Assembly (NCBI RefSeq): GCF_012927115.1
Contig: NZ_JABBFY010000001.1
Span: 2,852,001 to 2,916,000, forward strand
Length of the DNA stretch: 64,000 nucleotides
Direction of reading: 5' to 3'
Source of the DNA: Sphingomonas sp. G-3-2-10
Lineage (GTDB): Bacteria; Pseudomonadota; Alphaproteobacteria; Sphingomonadales; Sphingomonadaceae
The notes beneath the pieces were generated by a model, which saw nothing but the letters and a program-made list of their open reading frames with translations, did no database searches and was not told the origin of the DNA. Below, in pieces: positions 1 through 9,778 of this stretch. Position numbers and translations under genes: made by a program. Position 1 is the stretch's first letter, and every line of letters begins with the position of its first letter.

Positions 1-393
1 GTCGGCACCCGCCCGACCGACGAGCAGCTCGCCGCGAACAATTTCGATCCCGAGGACAATAGTGGTGCTCCCAGTGCGGGTGCGGATAGCACCGCATCGG
101 CATCGCTCGGTGTCAGCGTCATCCCGCTGACCCCCGGCATCGCGCAGGAGCTCCGCGTCGATCCGCGGACTCAGGGCGTGGTGATCGATCGGGTGGATCC
201 GTCGAGCGACGCCGCGGCCAAGGGCCTGCAGCGCGGCGATGTGATCGTCTCGGTCAACCGCACGCCGGTCACCAACGGCAGCGACGTCGCCAAGATCGTC
301 GCCGCCACCAGGAGTGCGGGGCGCAAGCAGGTCCTGATCTATGTCCAGCGCCGCAACTTCGGCCAGTTCGTCCCGCTCGATATCGCAGGCTGA
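1..393 (+). CDS. Do/DegP-type periplasmic serine protease, C-terminal PDZ part (5' end outside window)
   Basis: The window opens inside this gene: the frame is open from base 1 and stops at TGA 391-393, leaving 130 residues. From about residue 38 the protein reads as a PDZ domain of the Do/DegP type, with GVSVIPLT, then [27 protein letters not shown] and a last strand VLIYVQR. Do proteases degrade or hold misfolded envelope proteins; their PDZ domains bind substrate and shape the oligomer. The His-Asp-Ser protease domain would lie upstream and is not visible, so the protease call is inferred from the PDZ alone. A terminator 22 bases after the stop marks the end of the transcript. Confidence 0.75.
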   Translation, partial: VGTRPTDEQLAANNFDPEDNSGAPSAGADSTASASLGVSVIPLTPGIAQELRVDPRTQGVVIDRVDPSSDAAAKGLQRGDVIVSVNRTPVTNGSDVAKIVAATRSAGRKQVLIYVQRRNFGQFVPLDIAG

Positions 394-415
394 ACCGGGC
401 GTCAGCGAAACAGGA

Positions 416-446
416 AAGGCCGGGGCTCACGCTCCGGCCTTTTTGT
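416..446 (+). terminator. Intrinsic terminator after the Do protease gene
   Basis: Stem 416-425 pairs with 432-441 over ten base pairs (one G-T pair, core GGCCGG), with a six-base loop and five T at 440-444. It sits between the Do protease stop and the next start at 528. Confidence 0.8.
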
Positions 447-527
447 TTGCCAAGACCCGCTGCCCGGCATCCCTTGCGAGCCGCATTGCTCTGGCGCATG
501 GCTAGGGCTCCAATCGGGAGCATGGCG

Positions 528-2189
528 ATGACGGACGGCACGGGGATCTTCATTGGTCAGGGCGGCGGAAAGCCGATCGATCTGGTCCTCAAGCGCGCCA
601 ACCGCCACGGCCTGATCGCGGGCGCCACCGGCACCGGCAAGACCGTCACGATTCAGGGCATCATCGAAAGCCTCTCGGCCGCCGGCGTCCCCACCTTCGT
701 CGCCGATGTGAAGGGCGACCTGTCCGGCCTCGCTATGGCCGGATCGCCCACAGGCAAGACCCACGAGATATTCGCCGCCCGCGCCGCCGAGATCGGCTAT
801 GCCGACTGGGCCTATGGCGACAATCCCGCCCAGCTGTGGGACCTGTACGGCCAGCAGGGCCACCCGATCCGCACCACGATCAGCGAGATGGGGCCGCTGC
901 TCCTCGCCCGGCTGATGGACCTGAACGACGTGCAGGAAGGCGTGCTGACCATCGCCTTCACCGTCGCCGACAAGGAAGGGCTGCTGATCCTCGATCTCGA
1001 CGATCTCCAGTCGATGCTCGCACATTGCGCGGAACGGGCGGACGAGCTGACCACCACCTACGGCAACGTCTCGAAGCAATCGGTCGGCGCGATCCAGCGC
1101 TCGCTGCTTCAGCTCCGCTCGCAGGGCGCCGAGGCGTTCTTCGGCGAACCCGCACTGAGCATGAGCGACTTCCTCGCCACCGACGACAAGGGCCGCGGCG
1201 TGGTCAACATCCTCGCCGCCGACAAGCTGATGGCCTCGCCGCGCCTCTACGCCACCTTCCTGCTGTGGATGCTCAGCCAGCTGTTCGAATCGCTTCCCGA
1301 AGTCGGCGATCCCGAAAAACCGGTGCTCTGCTTCTTCTTCGACGAGGCGCACCTCCTGTTCAACGACGCACCCAAGGCGCTGCTGGAAAAGGTCGAGCAG
1401 GTCGTCCGCCTGATCCGCTCGAAGGGCGTCGGGGTCTATTTCATCACCCAGAACCCGATCGACATCCCCGACACCGTCGCGGGCCAGCTCGGCAACCGCG
1501 TGCAGCACGCGTTGCGCGCCTTCACCCCGCGCGATCAGGCCGCGGTGAAGGCCGCCGCCGAGACGTTCCGCGCCAATCCGGGCGTCGACGTTACCACCGC
1601 GATCACCGAACTGAAGGTCGGCGAAGCGCTCGTCTCGCTGCTCCAGCCCGACGGTGCGCCTTCGCCGGTCGAACGCACTCTGATCAAACCGCCCCGCTCG
1701 CGCGTCGGCCCGATCACGCCCGTCGAGCGCGGCGTTCTGGTCCAGACCGACGCCGTCGCCGACAAATACGACACGGCTGTAGACCGCGAATCCGCCGAGG
1801 AACTGCTCGCCGCCAAGGGTGCCGAAGCCAGCGCCGCCGCTGCCGAAGCCGCCGCGAAGACCGAAGCCGACAAGGCCGCCGCCGCGCAGCAGAAGGAAGA
1901 CGCCCGGCTCGCCAAGGAAGCCGAACGCGCCCGCATCGCGCAACAGCGGGACGCGGACCGTCAGGCCCGGCTCGACGCCCAGGCCCAGCGCCAGGCCGAA
2001 CGCGAAGCCGCCAACAATCCGTGGAACCGCGCCATCACCTCCGCCACCCGCAGCGCCTCCTCAGCCGCAGGCCGCGCGGTGGCGGGCGAAGTTTCCAAGG
2101 CGGTTTTCGGCAAGAAAAGCGGTGTCGGCGCAAGCCTGGTCGGGGGCTTGGTACGGGGAATTCTGGGCGGGCTGTTCAAGGGCCGCTAG
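528..2189 (+). CDS. HerA-like P-loop ATPase, DUF853/YjgR family
   Basis: A 553-residue ATPase of the helicase HerA-like DUF853 (YjgR) family; its cellular role is not established. Walker A is GATGTGKT at residues 32-39, and a Walker B-type strand ending FFFDEAH lies near residues 267-275. The middle third holds the conserved [17 protein letters not shown] block. After about residue 430 comes a long Ala/Lys/Glu/Arg-rich stretch, probably coiled coil, and a Gly-rich tail ending GGLFKGR. I chose ATG 528 because GGGAG at 516-520 gives seven bases of spacing; ATG at 498 and 522 are upstream alternatives. Its stop shares CTAG (2186-2189) with the convergent hydrolase. Confidence 0.88.
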   Translation: MTDGTGIFIGQGGGKPIDLVLKRANRHGLIAGATGTGKTVTIQGIIESLSAAGVPTFVADVKGDLSGLAMAGSPTGKTHEIFAARAAEIGYADWAYGDNPAQLWDLYGQQGHPIRTTISEMGPLLLARLMDLNDVQEGVLTIAFTVADKEGLLILDLDDLQSMLAHCAERADELTTTYGNVSKQSVGAIQRSLLQLRSQGAEAFFGEPALSMSDFLATDDKGRGVVNILAADKLMASPRLYATFLLWMLSQLFESLPEVGDPEKPVLCFFFDEAHLLFNDAPKALLEKVEQVVRLIRSKGVGVYFITQNPIDIPDTVAGQLGNRVQHALRAFTPRDQAAVKAAAETFRANPGVDVTTAITELKVGEALVSLLQPDGAPSPVERTLIKPPRSRVGPITPVERGVLVQTDAVADKYDTAVDRESAEELLAAKGAEASAAAAEAAAKTEADKAAAAQQKEDARLAKEAERARIAQQRDADRQARLDAQAQRQAEREAANNPWNRAITSATRSASSAAGRAVAGEVSKAVFGKKSGVGASLVGGLVRGILGGLFKGR

Positions 2190-3094
2190 CCGCACGATCC
2201 TGCGGCAGGAATTGCGGGGGCGCTGGCGCCTTCCCCCTTCAGGCTGTCATAAACCGCCCCGACAAACCCGTCCTCATTTCCGACCATCCCCGCGCGCCAC
2301 GCAGCCGCGGGTTTCGCTGCCACGACCTGATCCCGCGTCTCTCCCTTCGCGATCTGCCGCCGCACCGCCGCCGTCACTTCGATCAGCATCACGCGATAGC
2401 GCTTCAACCCCGCCCGGTCGGACAGGGGGCCGTGCGCAGGCACGATCACCGTCCCCGCGTCCGCGATGCCCAGCGCCAGATCGACCGACCGGATCACCCC
2501 CTGCACGCTGCCGCCACTCGCACGATCGATGAACGGCCAGATGCCATTGAAATAGAGATCGCCCATATGGATCACATTCGCCCGGGCGAACCGGACGATC
2601 ACATCGCCATCGGTATGCGCCGCCGGCGCGTGGGTCAGCGTCACGACCTCGTCCTCGACGAACAGGGTCAGTCCGGCGTCGAACAGCATGTCGGGCAGTG
2701 CGCCCGAAGCCGCTGCGGGGATGGTGCGGTTGTATGCCGGCATGAACTGGTCGGTGCTGCGCCGGATGCAGACGTTGCGGTGCGCGATCACCGTCGCCCC
2801 GGCCTTGCGGAAAGCCTCGTTCCCGCCGCTGTGATCCATATGCCAATGGGTATTGATCACGCTGCGCACCGGCAGGTCGAACGCCGCTCGCGCCGCCGCG
2901 ACGATCTCGGGCACGTCGGCCGGCCGTTGGTCATCGACGATCAGCACGCCGTCCTTCGTGCGCATCATCACCACATTGCCGCTGGTTCCGGTCAGGATCC
3001 GGAGATCGCGCGTCACCGGCGTCACCGTCTGGGCATGCGCGCCCGACGCCATGATCGCCAGCCCCGCAGTCCATGCCGCAAACCCGATCCGCAT
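2186..3094 (-). CDS. Secreted MBL-fold metallo-hydrolase
   Basis: A 302-residue metallo-beta-lactamase-fold hydrolase with a cleavable signal peptide (residues 1-21, ending GAHA), so it should act in the periplasm. The zinc ligands are all visible: THWHMDH (His83, His85, Asp87, His88), His160 in APAAHTDGD, Asp179 in HMGDLYF and His221 in VPAHGP. The arrangement is that of the broad family that includes class B beta-lactamases and quinoprotein-associated hydrolases; the sequence alone does not give the substrate. It is convergent with the HerA-like gene and divergent from the OPT transporter, with 226 bases between the two starts. Confidence 0.85.
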   Translation of the reverse strand: MRIGFAAWTAGLAIMASGAHAQTVTPVTRDLRILTGTSGNVVMMRTKDGVLIVDDQRPADVPEIVAAARAAFDLPVRSVINTHWHMDHSGGNEAFRKAGATVIAHRNVCIRRSTDQFMPAYNRTIPAAASGALPDMLFDAGLTLFVEDEVVTLTHAPAAHTDGDVIVRFARANVIHMGDLYFNGIWPFIDRASGGSVQGVIRSVDLALGIADAGTVIVPAHGPLSDRAGLKRYRVMLIEVTAAVRRQIAKGETRDQVVAAKPAAAWRAGMVGNEDGFVGAVYDSLKGEGASAPAIPAAGSCG

Positions 3095-3320
3095 CGCCCG
3101 AGCCCCTCAAGAAAATACTGTCCTCCACGGACTTCCGCTGTCACGATGCGGCGATGCGCGCACTCTCGCAACCTCGGTTTCCCGAACGGAATCTGTCCGG
3201 GACGGGTAAATTTGCCGCTGGAACGCGCCGGGATTTCGAGCAGAGTCTGCCGGACTTTCGCGACACTGGCTTTCCCGATCCCATGACCGTCCGTCCCGAA
3301 CGCTCCGGAGCAGCCCGATA

Positions 3321-5267
3321 ATGGCCACCGCACCCACTCGCCCGATCGCCGAATTCACGTTCCGCGCCATCCTGCTCGGGGGGCTCATCACGATCCTGTT
3401 CACGGCGGCGAACGTCTATCTCGGGCTCAAGATCGGCCTGACCTTCGCGACGTCGATCCCGGCGGCGGTGATCTCGATGGCGATCCTGCGCTTCCTGCCC
3501 AATAGCTCGATCCTCGAGAACAATATCGTCCAGACGGTCGCCAGCGCGGCGGGCACGCTGGCAGCGATCATCTTCGTGCTGCCGGGCCTCGTCATGATCG
3601 GCTGGTGGAGCGGCTTCCCCTATGTGACCACCGCCGCGATCACCATGACCGGCGGCATCCTGGGCGTTATGTTCTCGGTTCCGCTGCGCCGGGCGCTGAT
3701 CGTCGATTCGCCCGAACTCCCCTATCCCGAAGGCCGCGCCGCCGCCGAAGTGCTCAAGGTGGGCGCGGGCAGCCGCGAAGGCGCGGAGGAGAGCAGCAAG
3801 GGCCTGACCCTGATCGTGGTCAGCTCGATCGTCGCCGCGGGCTTCGCACTCATCACGCGGATGCGCCTCGCGGTCGAGGAAGCGGCGACCTTCTTCAAGG
3901 TCGGCTCGGGCGCGACCGGCGTCATCGGCGGCCTCTCGTTCGCCCTGATCGGCGCGGGGCATCTGATCGGGCTCACTGTGGGCTTCGCGATGATCGTCGG
4001 CATCGCGCTTGGCTGGTGGGTCGCGCTCCCGATCCTCAGCGCGGGCGTCCCCGGCGCGGCGGAGGAAGTCGCCAGCACCATCTTCCGCAGCGAAGTCCGC
4101 TTCCTCGGCGCGGGCACGATCGGCATTGCGGCGATCTGGACCCTGCTCAAGATCGCCGGTCCCGTCGTCGGCGGCATCCGCTCGTCGCTCGCAGCATCGA
4201 AGGCGGCGCGAGGCGGCGAAGGCATCGCACTCACCGAACGCGACATTTCCGCCCGCACCGTCGGCCTCGTCTCGCTCGCGGTGATGGTGCCGATCGCCTG
4301 GCTGTTGTGGGATGTGATCGCGGGCGGTCCGCTCGCCGCTTCGGCCATCCCGCTGATCGCCGGTTCGCTGTTGTTCGTGCTGGTCATCGGCCTCGTGATC
4401 GCGGCGGTGTGCGGTTACATGGCAGGCCTTGTCGGCGCGTCGAACAGTCCGGTCTCGGGCGTCGGCATCCTCGCCATCCTCGCTTCGTCGCTGCTGCTCG
4501 TCGCGATGTTCGGCCGCGATGTCGATCCGGGCACCACTCAGGCGCTGATCGCCTATGCGCTGATCGTCACCGGCGTCGTCTTCGGCGTCGCGACCATCTC
4601 GAACGACAATCTTCAGGATCTCAAGACCGGCCAGCTCGTCGGCGCGACGCCGTGGAAGCAGCAGCTCGCGCTCGTCTTCGGCGTGATCTTCGGCAGCCTT
4701 GTCATCCCGCCGGTGCTCAGCGTCCTCCATGCGTCGTTCGGCTTCGCGGGCATGCCCGGCGCCGGCGACAGCGCGTTGGCCGCGCCGCAAGCCGCGCTGA
4801 TCTCGTCGCTCGCCAAGGGCGTGCTCGGCGGCGATCTCGACTGGAACCTGATCGGCGTAGGCGCACTGATCGGCCTGGGCATCATCGTGATCGACGAAGT
4901 GCTGGCGCGCGTCAGCAAGCATCGCCTGCCCCCGCTCGCCGTGGGTCTGGGCATCTATCTGCCGATGGCAGTGACGCTCACCGTCGCGGTCGGCGCGGTG
5001 TTGGGCTATTTCTACGATCGCGCCGCCGACAAGGCCCGCGACCCGGAGTTCGCCAAGCGGATGGGCGTGCTGATGGCCACCGGCATGATCGTCGGCGACA
5101 GCCTGTTCGGGGTTCTTTACGCCGGCATCGTCTATGAAACCGGCACCGATGCGCCGCTGGCGCTCGCCGGTCCGGACTTCGCGACCTATGCGCTGGTCGG
5201 CGGCACTTTGGTCTTCCTCGCGCTCACCGCCTTCCTCTACGCCTATACGAAGAAGAAGGCGCGCTAG
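3321..5267 (+). CDS. OPT-family oligopeptide transporter
   Basis: A 648-residue polytopic inner-membrane protein of the oligopeptide transporter (OPT) superfamily, which imports peptides or metal-chelate peptides using the proton gradient. Family features are the N-terminal GLKIGLTFATSIPAAVISM, the SPELPYPEGRAAAEVL loop, the SNDNLQDLKTGQLVGATPWKQQ segment and a late GVLMATGMIVGDSLFGVL helix. About 14-16 hydrophobic segments can be counted. ATG 3321 follows GGAG with ten bases of spacing. No binding protein or ATPase is adjacent, as expected for a secondary transporter. The many exported peptidases in this window suggest peptides as cargo, but that is inference. Confidence 0.92.
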   Translation: MATAPTRPIAEFTFRAILLGGLITILFTAANVYLGLKIGLTFATSIPAAVISMAILRFLPNSSILENNIVQTVASAAGTLAAIIFVLPGLVMIGWWSGFPYVTTAAITMTGGILGVMFSVPLRRALIVDSPELPYPEGRAAAEVLKVGAGSREGAEESSKGLTLIVVSSIVAAGFALITRMRLAVEEAATFFKVGSGATGVIGGLSFALIGAGHLIGLTVGFAMIVGIALGWWVALPILSAGVPGAAEEVASTIFRSEVRFLGAGTIGIAAIWTLLKIAGPVVGGIRSSLAASKAARGGEGIALTERDISARTVGLVSLAVMVPIAWLLWDVIAGGPLAASAIPLIAGSLLFVLVIGLVIAAVCGYMAGLVGASNSPVSGVGILAILASSLLLVAMFGRDVDPGTTQALIAYALIVTGVVFGVATISNDNLQDLKTGQLVGATPWKQQLALVFGVIFGSLVIPPVLSVLHASFGFAGMPGAGDSALAAPQAALISSLAKGVLGGDLDWNLIGVGALIGLGIIVIDEVLARVSKHRLPPLAVGLGIYLPMAVTLTVAVGAVLGYFYDRAADKARDPEFAKRMGVLMATGMIVGDSLFGVLYAGIVYETGTDAPLALAGPDFATYALVGGTLVFLALTAFLYAYTKKKAR

Positions 5268-5438
5268 GGCGAGAACTCGCACGGCGCTGGAATATCGCCG
5301 TCCTCCGGGTTCGACCTTGGGCGAAGCTTGCAATGTTGGATTTCGCCTGCTCCGCTCGCAGGGGCCGGGGCAAGCCTCGCCGCTCTTTGAATTCGTCCGA
5401 ATCGCGTTTTTGCCGGAAGCCGGTTTTTCGCAATATTG

Positions 5439-5456
5439 GTGTCAACCGTGTCAACC
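5439..5456. repeat. Tandem 9-bp repeat in OPT/GH130 convergent gap
   Basis: GTGTCAACC occurs twice head-to-tail at 5439-5447 and 5448-5456, with GCAATATT on both sides (5430-5437 and 5474-5481). It lies in the 267-base gap 5268-5534 between the convergent OPT and GH130 genes. I see nothing else in that gap: no good terminator and no convincing gene. Confidence 0.5.
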
Positions 5457-5534
5457 GGCGCCCGTCTCACGCGGCAATATTACAGGTCCGGGCTCCTGAT
5501 TTTGCGGGCGCGGAATTCGCTCTCGCCTGCTGCG

Positions 5535-6818
5535 CTAACGCATCTGATCGAGCAGCGACTTGATCGGCACGAAGGCGAAGGCGACCGAACTGTCCGCGAC
5601 GCCATAGGGGATGAACAATTTGTCCCCGTGCCGGATCGCGCCGCAGGTATAGACCACGTTGGGCACATAGCCTTCGCGGTCCTGATCGGCGGCGGCGAGG
5701 ATCGGATCCTTGGTCCGCCCGATCACCTTCGAGGGATCGTCCAGGTCGAGCAACGCCGCGCCGATCGAGTATTTGCGCATCGCGCCGACGCCGTGGGTCA
5801 GCACCAGCCAGCCCGCTTCGGTCTCGATCGGCGGGCCGCAATTGCCCATCTGCACCAGCTCCCACGGATAGTGCGGGGTCAGCAATTTCTCGCCGCCCTC
5901 CCAATGGGTGATGGTGTCGGAGGAATGGAGAAAGATGTTCTCGCCATCCTGCCGGCCGAGCATCATGTACTTGCCGCCCACCTTGCGCGGGAACAGCGCC
6001 ATGCCCTTGTTCCGCGCCGCGCTGCCGGTCATCGGCACCAGCTGGAATTCGCGCCAGTCGCGAGTCATCAGCAGCTCGGACTGGATCTGCGATCCGTTAT
6101 AGGCGGTGTAGGTGCCGATCCATTCCTCGCTCCCGTCGTCGTGATGGAAGTGACAGATGCGCAGATCCTCCAGCCCGTTGGACTGGGCGCGGGTGATCGG
6201 GAAGATGACCGTGCCCGAAAGCGTGGAGTCGCGGTGGCGATAGACCGTCACCGGTCCCTCGGGGATATGATCTTCGTCCTCGTGCGAATCCGCGGCCGTC
6301 GCGAAGGGCGGTTCGGGCGCCAGCGTCAGCTGGTTCTTGGACGTGATGATTCCCTCGCGGAACGCCACCGACGAGATATGGCCCTCGCCCACCGCGCGCA
6401 GACTCATCAGGATGCGCAGCGATCCCTTGGGCATGCCCGACTGATCGTAATGCGGCACCGCGCTGGGGTTCATCAGCGCAGCGGCGGCATAGCTGTATTC
6501 GTGGCAGAAATAGGCGCCGATCAGCTGCCGCTTCTCGTCGCCGATCTGGCTGCCGTCGAGACCAAGCATCCCCTCGATCTCGTCATAGCGGGTCATGAAC
6601 ACGCGCCGCGTCTGCCAGTGACGCGCTTCGAAATCCTTGAGCACGATTTCGAGCTGCTGGCGCGCCTCGCCGGGCGACATGTCGAGCACTTCGCGCACCA
6701 GCCGCTCGCTGCGGCTCGGCCCCGTGCCATCGGACTGCCAGGCGATATGAAAGGGCCGGACCACCACGCGCGAAGGATCGGCCTTCAGCCGCAGCGCGTG
6801 GTTGAACAGTTCCAGCAT
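5535..6818 (-). CDS. Glycoside hydrolase family 130 protein (mannoside phosphorylase/hydrolase type)
   Basis: A 427-residue cytoplasmic GH130-family protein. GH130 enzymes act on beta-mannosides, usually by phosphorolysis; a five-bladed propeller carries the active site. Family marks are the N-terminal VVVRPFHIAW, ARHWQTR, LIGAYFCHEYSYAAAALMNP, the RILMSLRAVGEGHISSVAFR block, and IGTYTAYNG. It starts at ATG 6818 after a strong GGAGGG with five bases of spacing, and lies 49 bases downstream of the GT4 fusion gene, so the two form one operon. The pairing suggests a mannose-containing oligosaccharide or polymer made by one and trimmed or recycled by the other. Bond specificity cannot be read from sequence. 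Confidence 0.88.
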   Translation of the reverse strand: MLELFNHALRLKADPSRVVVRPFHIAWQSDGTGPSRSERLVREVLDMSPGEARQQLEIVLKDFEARHWQTRRVFMTRYDEIEGMLGLDGSQIGDEKRQLIGAYFCHEYSYAAAALMNPSAVPHYDQSGMPKGSLRILMSLRAVGEGHISSVAFREGIITSKNQLTLAPEPPFATAADSHEDEDHIPEGPVTVYRHRDSTLSGTVIFPITRAQSNGLEDLRICHFHHDDGSEEWIGTYTAYNGSQIQSELLMTRDWREFQLVPMTGSAARNKGMALFPRKVGGKYMMLGRQDGENIFLHSSDTITHWEGGEKLLTPHYPWELVQMGNCGPPIETEAGWLVLTHGVGAMRKYSIGAALLDLDDPSKVIGRTKDPILAAADQDREGYVPNVVYTCGAIRHGDKLFIPYGVADSSVAFAFVPIKSLLDQMR

Positions 6819-6867
6819 TCATACCCTCCGGATTTTGGCCGCCCCCGCGAACCGGCTTTATGGGAGG

Positions 6868-9138
6868 TCAGGCGACGACGCGTTCCGGTCCTGCCACGAT
6901 CGTCCGGACCTTTGAAAGCCTCGAAATCGCACAGCTGGCCAGTTGCAGTGCCAAAATCGACTCCGCGCCCTGATTGCGATTCAGGCCCGTCGGCATCAGA
7001 CCGTCGAAACAGCCGCCGTCCTGCACCGTCGCCAGCGGCAGATCGAGGTCGTTCGATCCGAGGTACCAGCGATAGGCACGCATTGCTTCCTCGCTCCAGC
7101 GCGGCTCGCCGGTTGCGTCGAGCGCGGCGACGCACGCATCGATCGTGGCCTGCGCCTCCAGCGGCTGCTGGTCGAATTGCATCGGCTCCTGATAGGCGCG
7201 GCCGAAGCTCTCGGTGCCCACGGCGCGGAAGCGTCCGTCCGGCGAGGTCTGGCGCGAGACGATCCATTCGAGCGTTTCCAGCCCGACACTGACGAACTCG
7301 CTACGCCCCAGCACCTTGCCCGCGCGCAGCAGCGCCTCGGGCAGCCGGGCGTTATCGTAGGCCAGAACGATCTCGAACCATTGCCATTCGGGCCGCCGCG
7401 CGGCGTCGAGCAGCGCGATCAGTTCCTCGCCGAAGCGCGTCAGTATCTGCTTCGACAGCGAATGGCCCGGATGCGCCTCGAGCATCGCCGACGCGCCGAG
7501 CATGGCGAAGGCGTGGGCGCGCGGGCTGCCCAGCTCGAGCGCGATCGACGCGGTCATGTCGAACATCGCCGACGCCCAGTCGCGATGCTTCAGCGCCTTC
7601 GCATCGCGCGCGGTCACGCCCAGCGCCCAGATCGCCCGGCCGTTCGAATCCTCCGAACCGGCGTCCTCGCACCAGCTGCGATCGAAATTCATGAAGTTGC
7701 GGAACCGGCGTGCATCGGGATTCCAGGCGTGCTGGACGAAGCTGGAATAGACCGTCGTCCATTTGTCGCGCAGCCCGGCATCGATTTCGGCCAGCTGGCT
7801 CATCAGGATCAGCGCCCGCGCATTGTCGTCGATGCAATAGCCGTGGCGGCGATCGGGGATCGAATAGATCGAATGCTGGAGCATGCCCGTCGCATCGCTC
7901 ATCCGCTCGACTGCTGCGATGTCGGGCGTCAGCGCCGGCAACTCAGCCGCCGGCTTCGCGATGCGCCGGGGCTTTTTTCCCAGCAGGCCCTCGATTCCCG
8001 CCACCGCCTGTTCGGCCAGCCGCGGCCACAACATCGTCCGCCCGCGTGCATAGGCCCGTGCCGACAGCTCCGCCCGCGCGTTGCCGTCGCTCAGCAGGCG
8101 CCCGATCTCGCGCGCAAAGCCCGCGCTGTCCTCGAAGCCGACCAGCACGCCATGCCCGTCCGCCAGGATCTCGGTCGCATGGACATAGGGCGTGGAAACC
8201 ACCGCCTTGCCCACGCCGACGGCGTAGGACAGCGTGCCCGAAGTGATCTGCGCGGGGTTGGTGTAAGGCGTTGCATAAATGTCCGCCCCCTGCAGATAGT
8301 CGATCAGCTCGTCCTGCTCGACGAATGCGTCGATGAACTGGACATGGTCCGCTACGCCGCGTTCGGCAGCCAGCGCAGTCAGCCGCTCGCGATAGACCTC
8401 GCCTTCATGCGCGACGAGATTGGGGTGCGTCGCCCCCAGCACGACGTAGAGCGCCCGGGGGTGCTGCGCGACGATCGCGGGCATCGCCTCGATCATCGAT
8501 TCGATGCCCTTGTTCGGCGCCAGCAGACCGAAGGTCAGGATGACTTCGCGCCCTTCCCAGCCAAAGGCCGGCTTGAACGACGCGGGGTCGGCCAGCACGC
8601 GATCGGGCACACCGTGCGGCACCGTCTCGATCTTGCGGCTATCCACGCCGTGGACGCGCGTCAGGATGTCGCGGCCCTTTTCGGCCATCACGATCAGCTT
8701 CGAGGCGCGGCGCAACAGTGCTTCCATCACGCGCCGCTCGTCCGCGCTCGGTCGCTCCAGCACGGTATGCAGCGTCGCGATGACGGGGATTGAGACGCGA
8801 TCGAGCAGCGCGATCAGCAGCTCGCCCGCCGGCCCGCCATAGATGCCATATTCGTGCTGGACCCACAGCGCCTGCGCACCGCTCGCTTCGATCCGGCGCG
8901 CGGTGTCGAGATAGGCGCCCCGGTCGTTCTGCGCGATCGCTCCGGTCACTTCGGGGGGATAGGCATAGCGCCCCGGATGATCGTCCATCGCATAGACGTC
9001 GACGGTCAGGTCCGGGAAACGCCCCTTGAGCGCGTTGTAGGTGTCGGTGGTGTAGGTTGCGATGCCGCATTTGCGCGGCAGGAAGTTGCCGATCAGGGCC
9101 AGGTGCCGGAGTTCCGGAGCGTTGATAGGCTGCGCCAT
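6868..9138 (-). CDS. Two-domain glycosyltransferase: GT4 plus C-terminal helical (six-hairpin-like) domain
   Basis: A 756-residue fusion. Residues about 1-400 are a GT-B glycosyltransferase of family 4: LIGNFLPRKCGIATYT at the acceptor side, FGLLAPNKGIESMI, and the donor-binding GADIYATPYTNPAQITSGTLSYA. From about 420 to the end is an alpha-helical domain with GYCIDDNARALILM, FRNFMNFDRSWCEDAGSEDS and GRAIWALG, resembling the (alpha/alpha)6 toroids of glycosidases. I chose ATG 9138 because GGAAGGA precedes it; a longer start at 9216 lacks such a site. The GH130 gene follows in the same operon. Donor sugar and product are unknown; a mannoside is a guess from the neighbour. Confidence 0.85.
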   Translation of the reverse strand: MAQPINAPELRHLALIGNFLPRKCGIATYTTDTYNALKGRFPDLTVDVYAMDDHPGRYAYPPEVTGAIAQNDRGAYLDTARRIEASGAQALWVQHEYGIYGGPAGELLIALLDRVSIPVIATLHTVLERPSADERRVMEALLRRASKLIVMAEKGRDILTRVHGVDSRKIETVPHGVPDRVLADPASFKPAFGWEGREVILTFGLLAPNKGIESMIEAMPAIVAQHPRALYVVLGATHPNLVAHEGEVYRERLTALAAERGVADHVQFIDAFVEQDELIDYLQGADIYATPYTNPAQITSGTLSYAVGVGKAVVSTPYVHATEILADGHGVLVGFEDSAGFAREIGRLLSDGNARAELSARAYARGRTMLWPRLAEQAVAGIEGLLGKKPRRIAKPAAELPALTPDIAAVERMSDATGMLQHSIYSIPDRRHGYCIDDNARALILMSQLAEIDAGLRDKWTTVYSSFVQHAWNPDARRFRNFMNFDRSWCEDAGSEDSNGRAIWALGVTARDAKALKHRDWASAMFDMTASIALELGSPRAHAFAMLGASAMLEAHPGHSLSKQILTRFGEELIALLDAARRPEWQWFEIVLAYDNARLPEALLRAGKVLGRSEFVSVGLETLEWIVSRQTSPDGRFRAVGTESFGRAYQEPMQFDQQPLEAQATIDACVAALDATGEPRWSEEAMRAYRWYLGSNDLDLPLATVQDGGCFDGLMPTGLNRNQGAESILALQLASCAISRLSKVRTIVAGPERVVA

Positions 9139-9220
9139 CCCTGTCCTTCCGCTAACTATCGTTAAAGCGAGGCTTTTCAGCCTGCCTTTCAGCCCCTCCC
9201 AACTCCCGGCTTTCAATTAG

Positions 9221-9239
9221 GTTGCGTATTTGTTGCAAC
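9221..9239. promoter_or_regulatory. Candidate operator upstream of the GT4/GH130 operon
   Basis: GTTGC at 9221-9225 faces the 8-base palindrome GTTGCAAC at 9232-9239. The pair lies 83-101 bases upstream of the GT4 start, in the 140-base gap before queF. It could bind a LacI-type or similar regulator; there is no direct support. Confidence 0.25.
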
Positions 9240-9278
9240 GCAGCATCGCACATGCGTCAGACGCTGTAAATGAGTCGA

Positions 9279-9734
9279 TCAGCCGCGCCCGCGATAGCCC
9301 GGAACACCCTGATCCGGCACCCACAAGCCCGCCGGCGGCTCGCCCGACTGCCAGAACACGTCGATCGGAATCCCGCCGCGCGGATACCAGTATCCGCCGA
9401 TCCGCAGCCATTCGGGCTTCATCTCGTCGAACAGCCGCTGGCCGATGCCGACGGTGCAATCCTCATGGAAAGCGCCATGATTGCGGAACGACCCGAGGAA
9501 CAGCTTGAGCGACTTGGATTCGACGATTGTCTCGCCAGGCACATAGTCGATCACCAGATGCGCGAAATCGGGCTGGCCGGTGATCGGGCAGAGCGAGGTG
9601 AACTCCGGCGCGGCAAAGCGCACCAGATAGCGCGTGCCCGCGCGCGGATTGGGAACATAATCGAGCACTGCCGCTTCAGGAGAAGCCGGGAGCTCTGATT
9701 GCTTGCCGAGATGTTTTGCGTCCATCGCCGCCAT
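9279..9734 (-). CDS. queF: NADPH-dependent 7-cyano-7-deazaguanine reductase QueF
   Basis: QueF reduces preQ0 to preQ1 with NADPH, the last free-base step of queuosine biosynthesis for tRNA. This is the short unimodular type, 151 residues. The catalytic cysteine lies in [11 protein letters not shown] (Cys49 counting from the first Met), the Asp follows in the same motif, and the NADPH motif [16 protein letters not shown] is intact, followed by HED. Start ATG 9734 is taken as the first Met; ATG 9725 is possible and neither has a clear ribosome site. It diverges from sseA across only 44 bases. No other queuosine genes are visible here. Confidence 0.95.
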   Translation of the reverse strand: MAAMDAKHLGKQSELPASPEAAVLDYVPNPRAGTRYLVRFAAPEFTSLCPITGQPDFAHLVIDYVPGETIVESKSLKLFLGSFRNHGAFHEDCTVGIGQRLFDEMKPEWLRIGGYWYPRGGIPIDVFWQSGEPPAGLWVPDQGVPGYRGRG

Positions 9735-9778
9735 GTAAGCGTTTGATGCGCGCTTTGCATCCTTCTAGGGATCGCAGG

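Noticed and set aside
836..3286. Long plus-strand open frame of about 816 residues
   Set aside because: It crosses the HerA-like gene and the MBL gene in the wrong frame; the product is Arg/Pro/His-rich without motifs. This is a shadow caused by high GC.
3141..5333. Long minus-strand open frame of about 730 residues opposite the OPT gene
   Set aside because: Composition is Asp/Arg/His/Ala-rich with no domain, and the facing frame encodes a clear OPT transporter.
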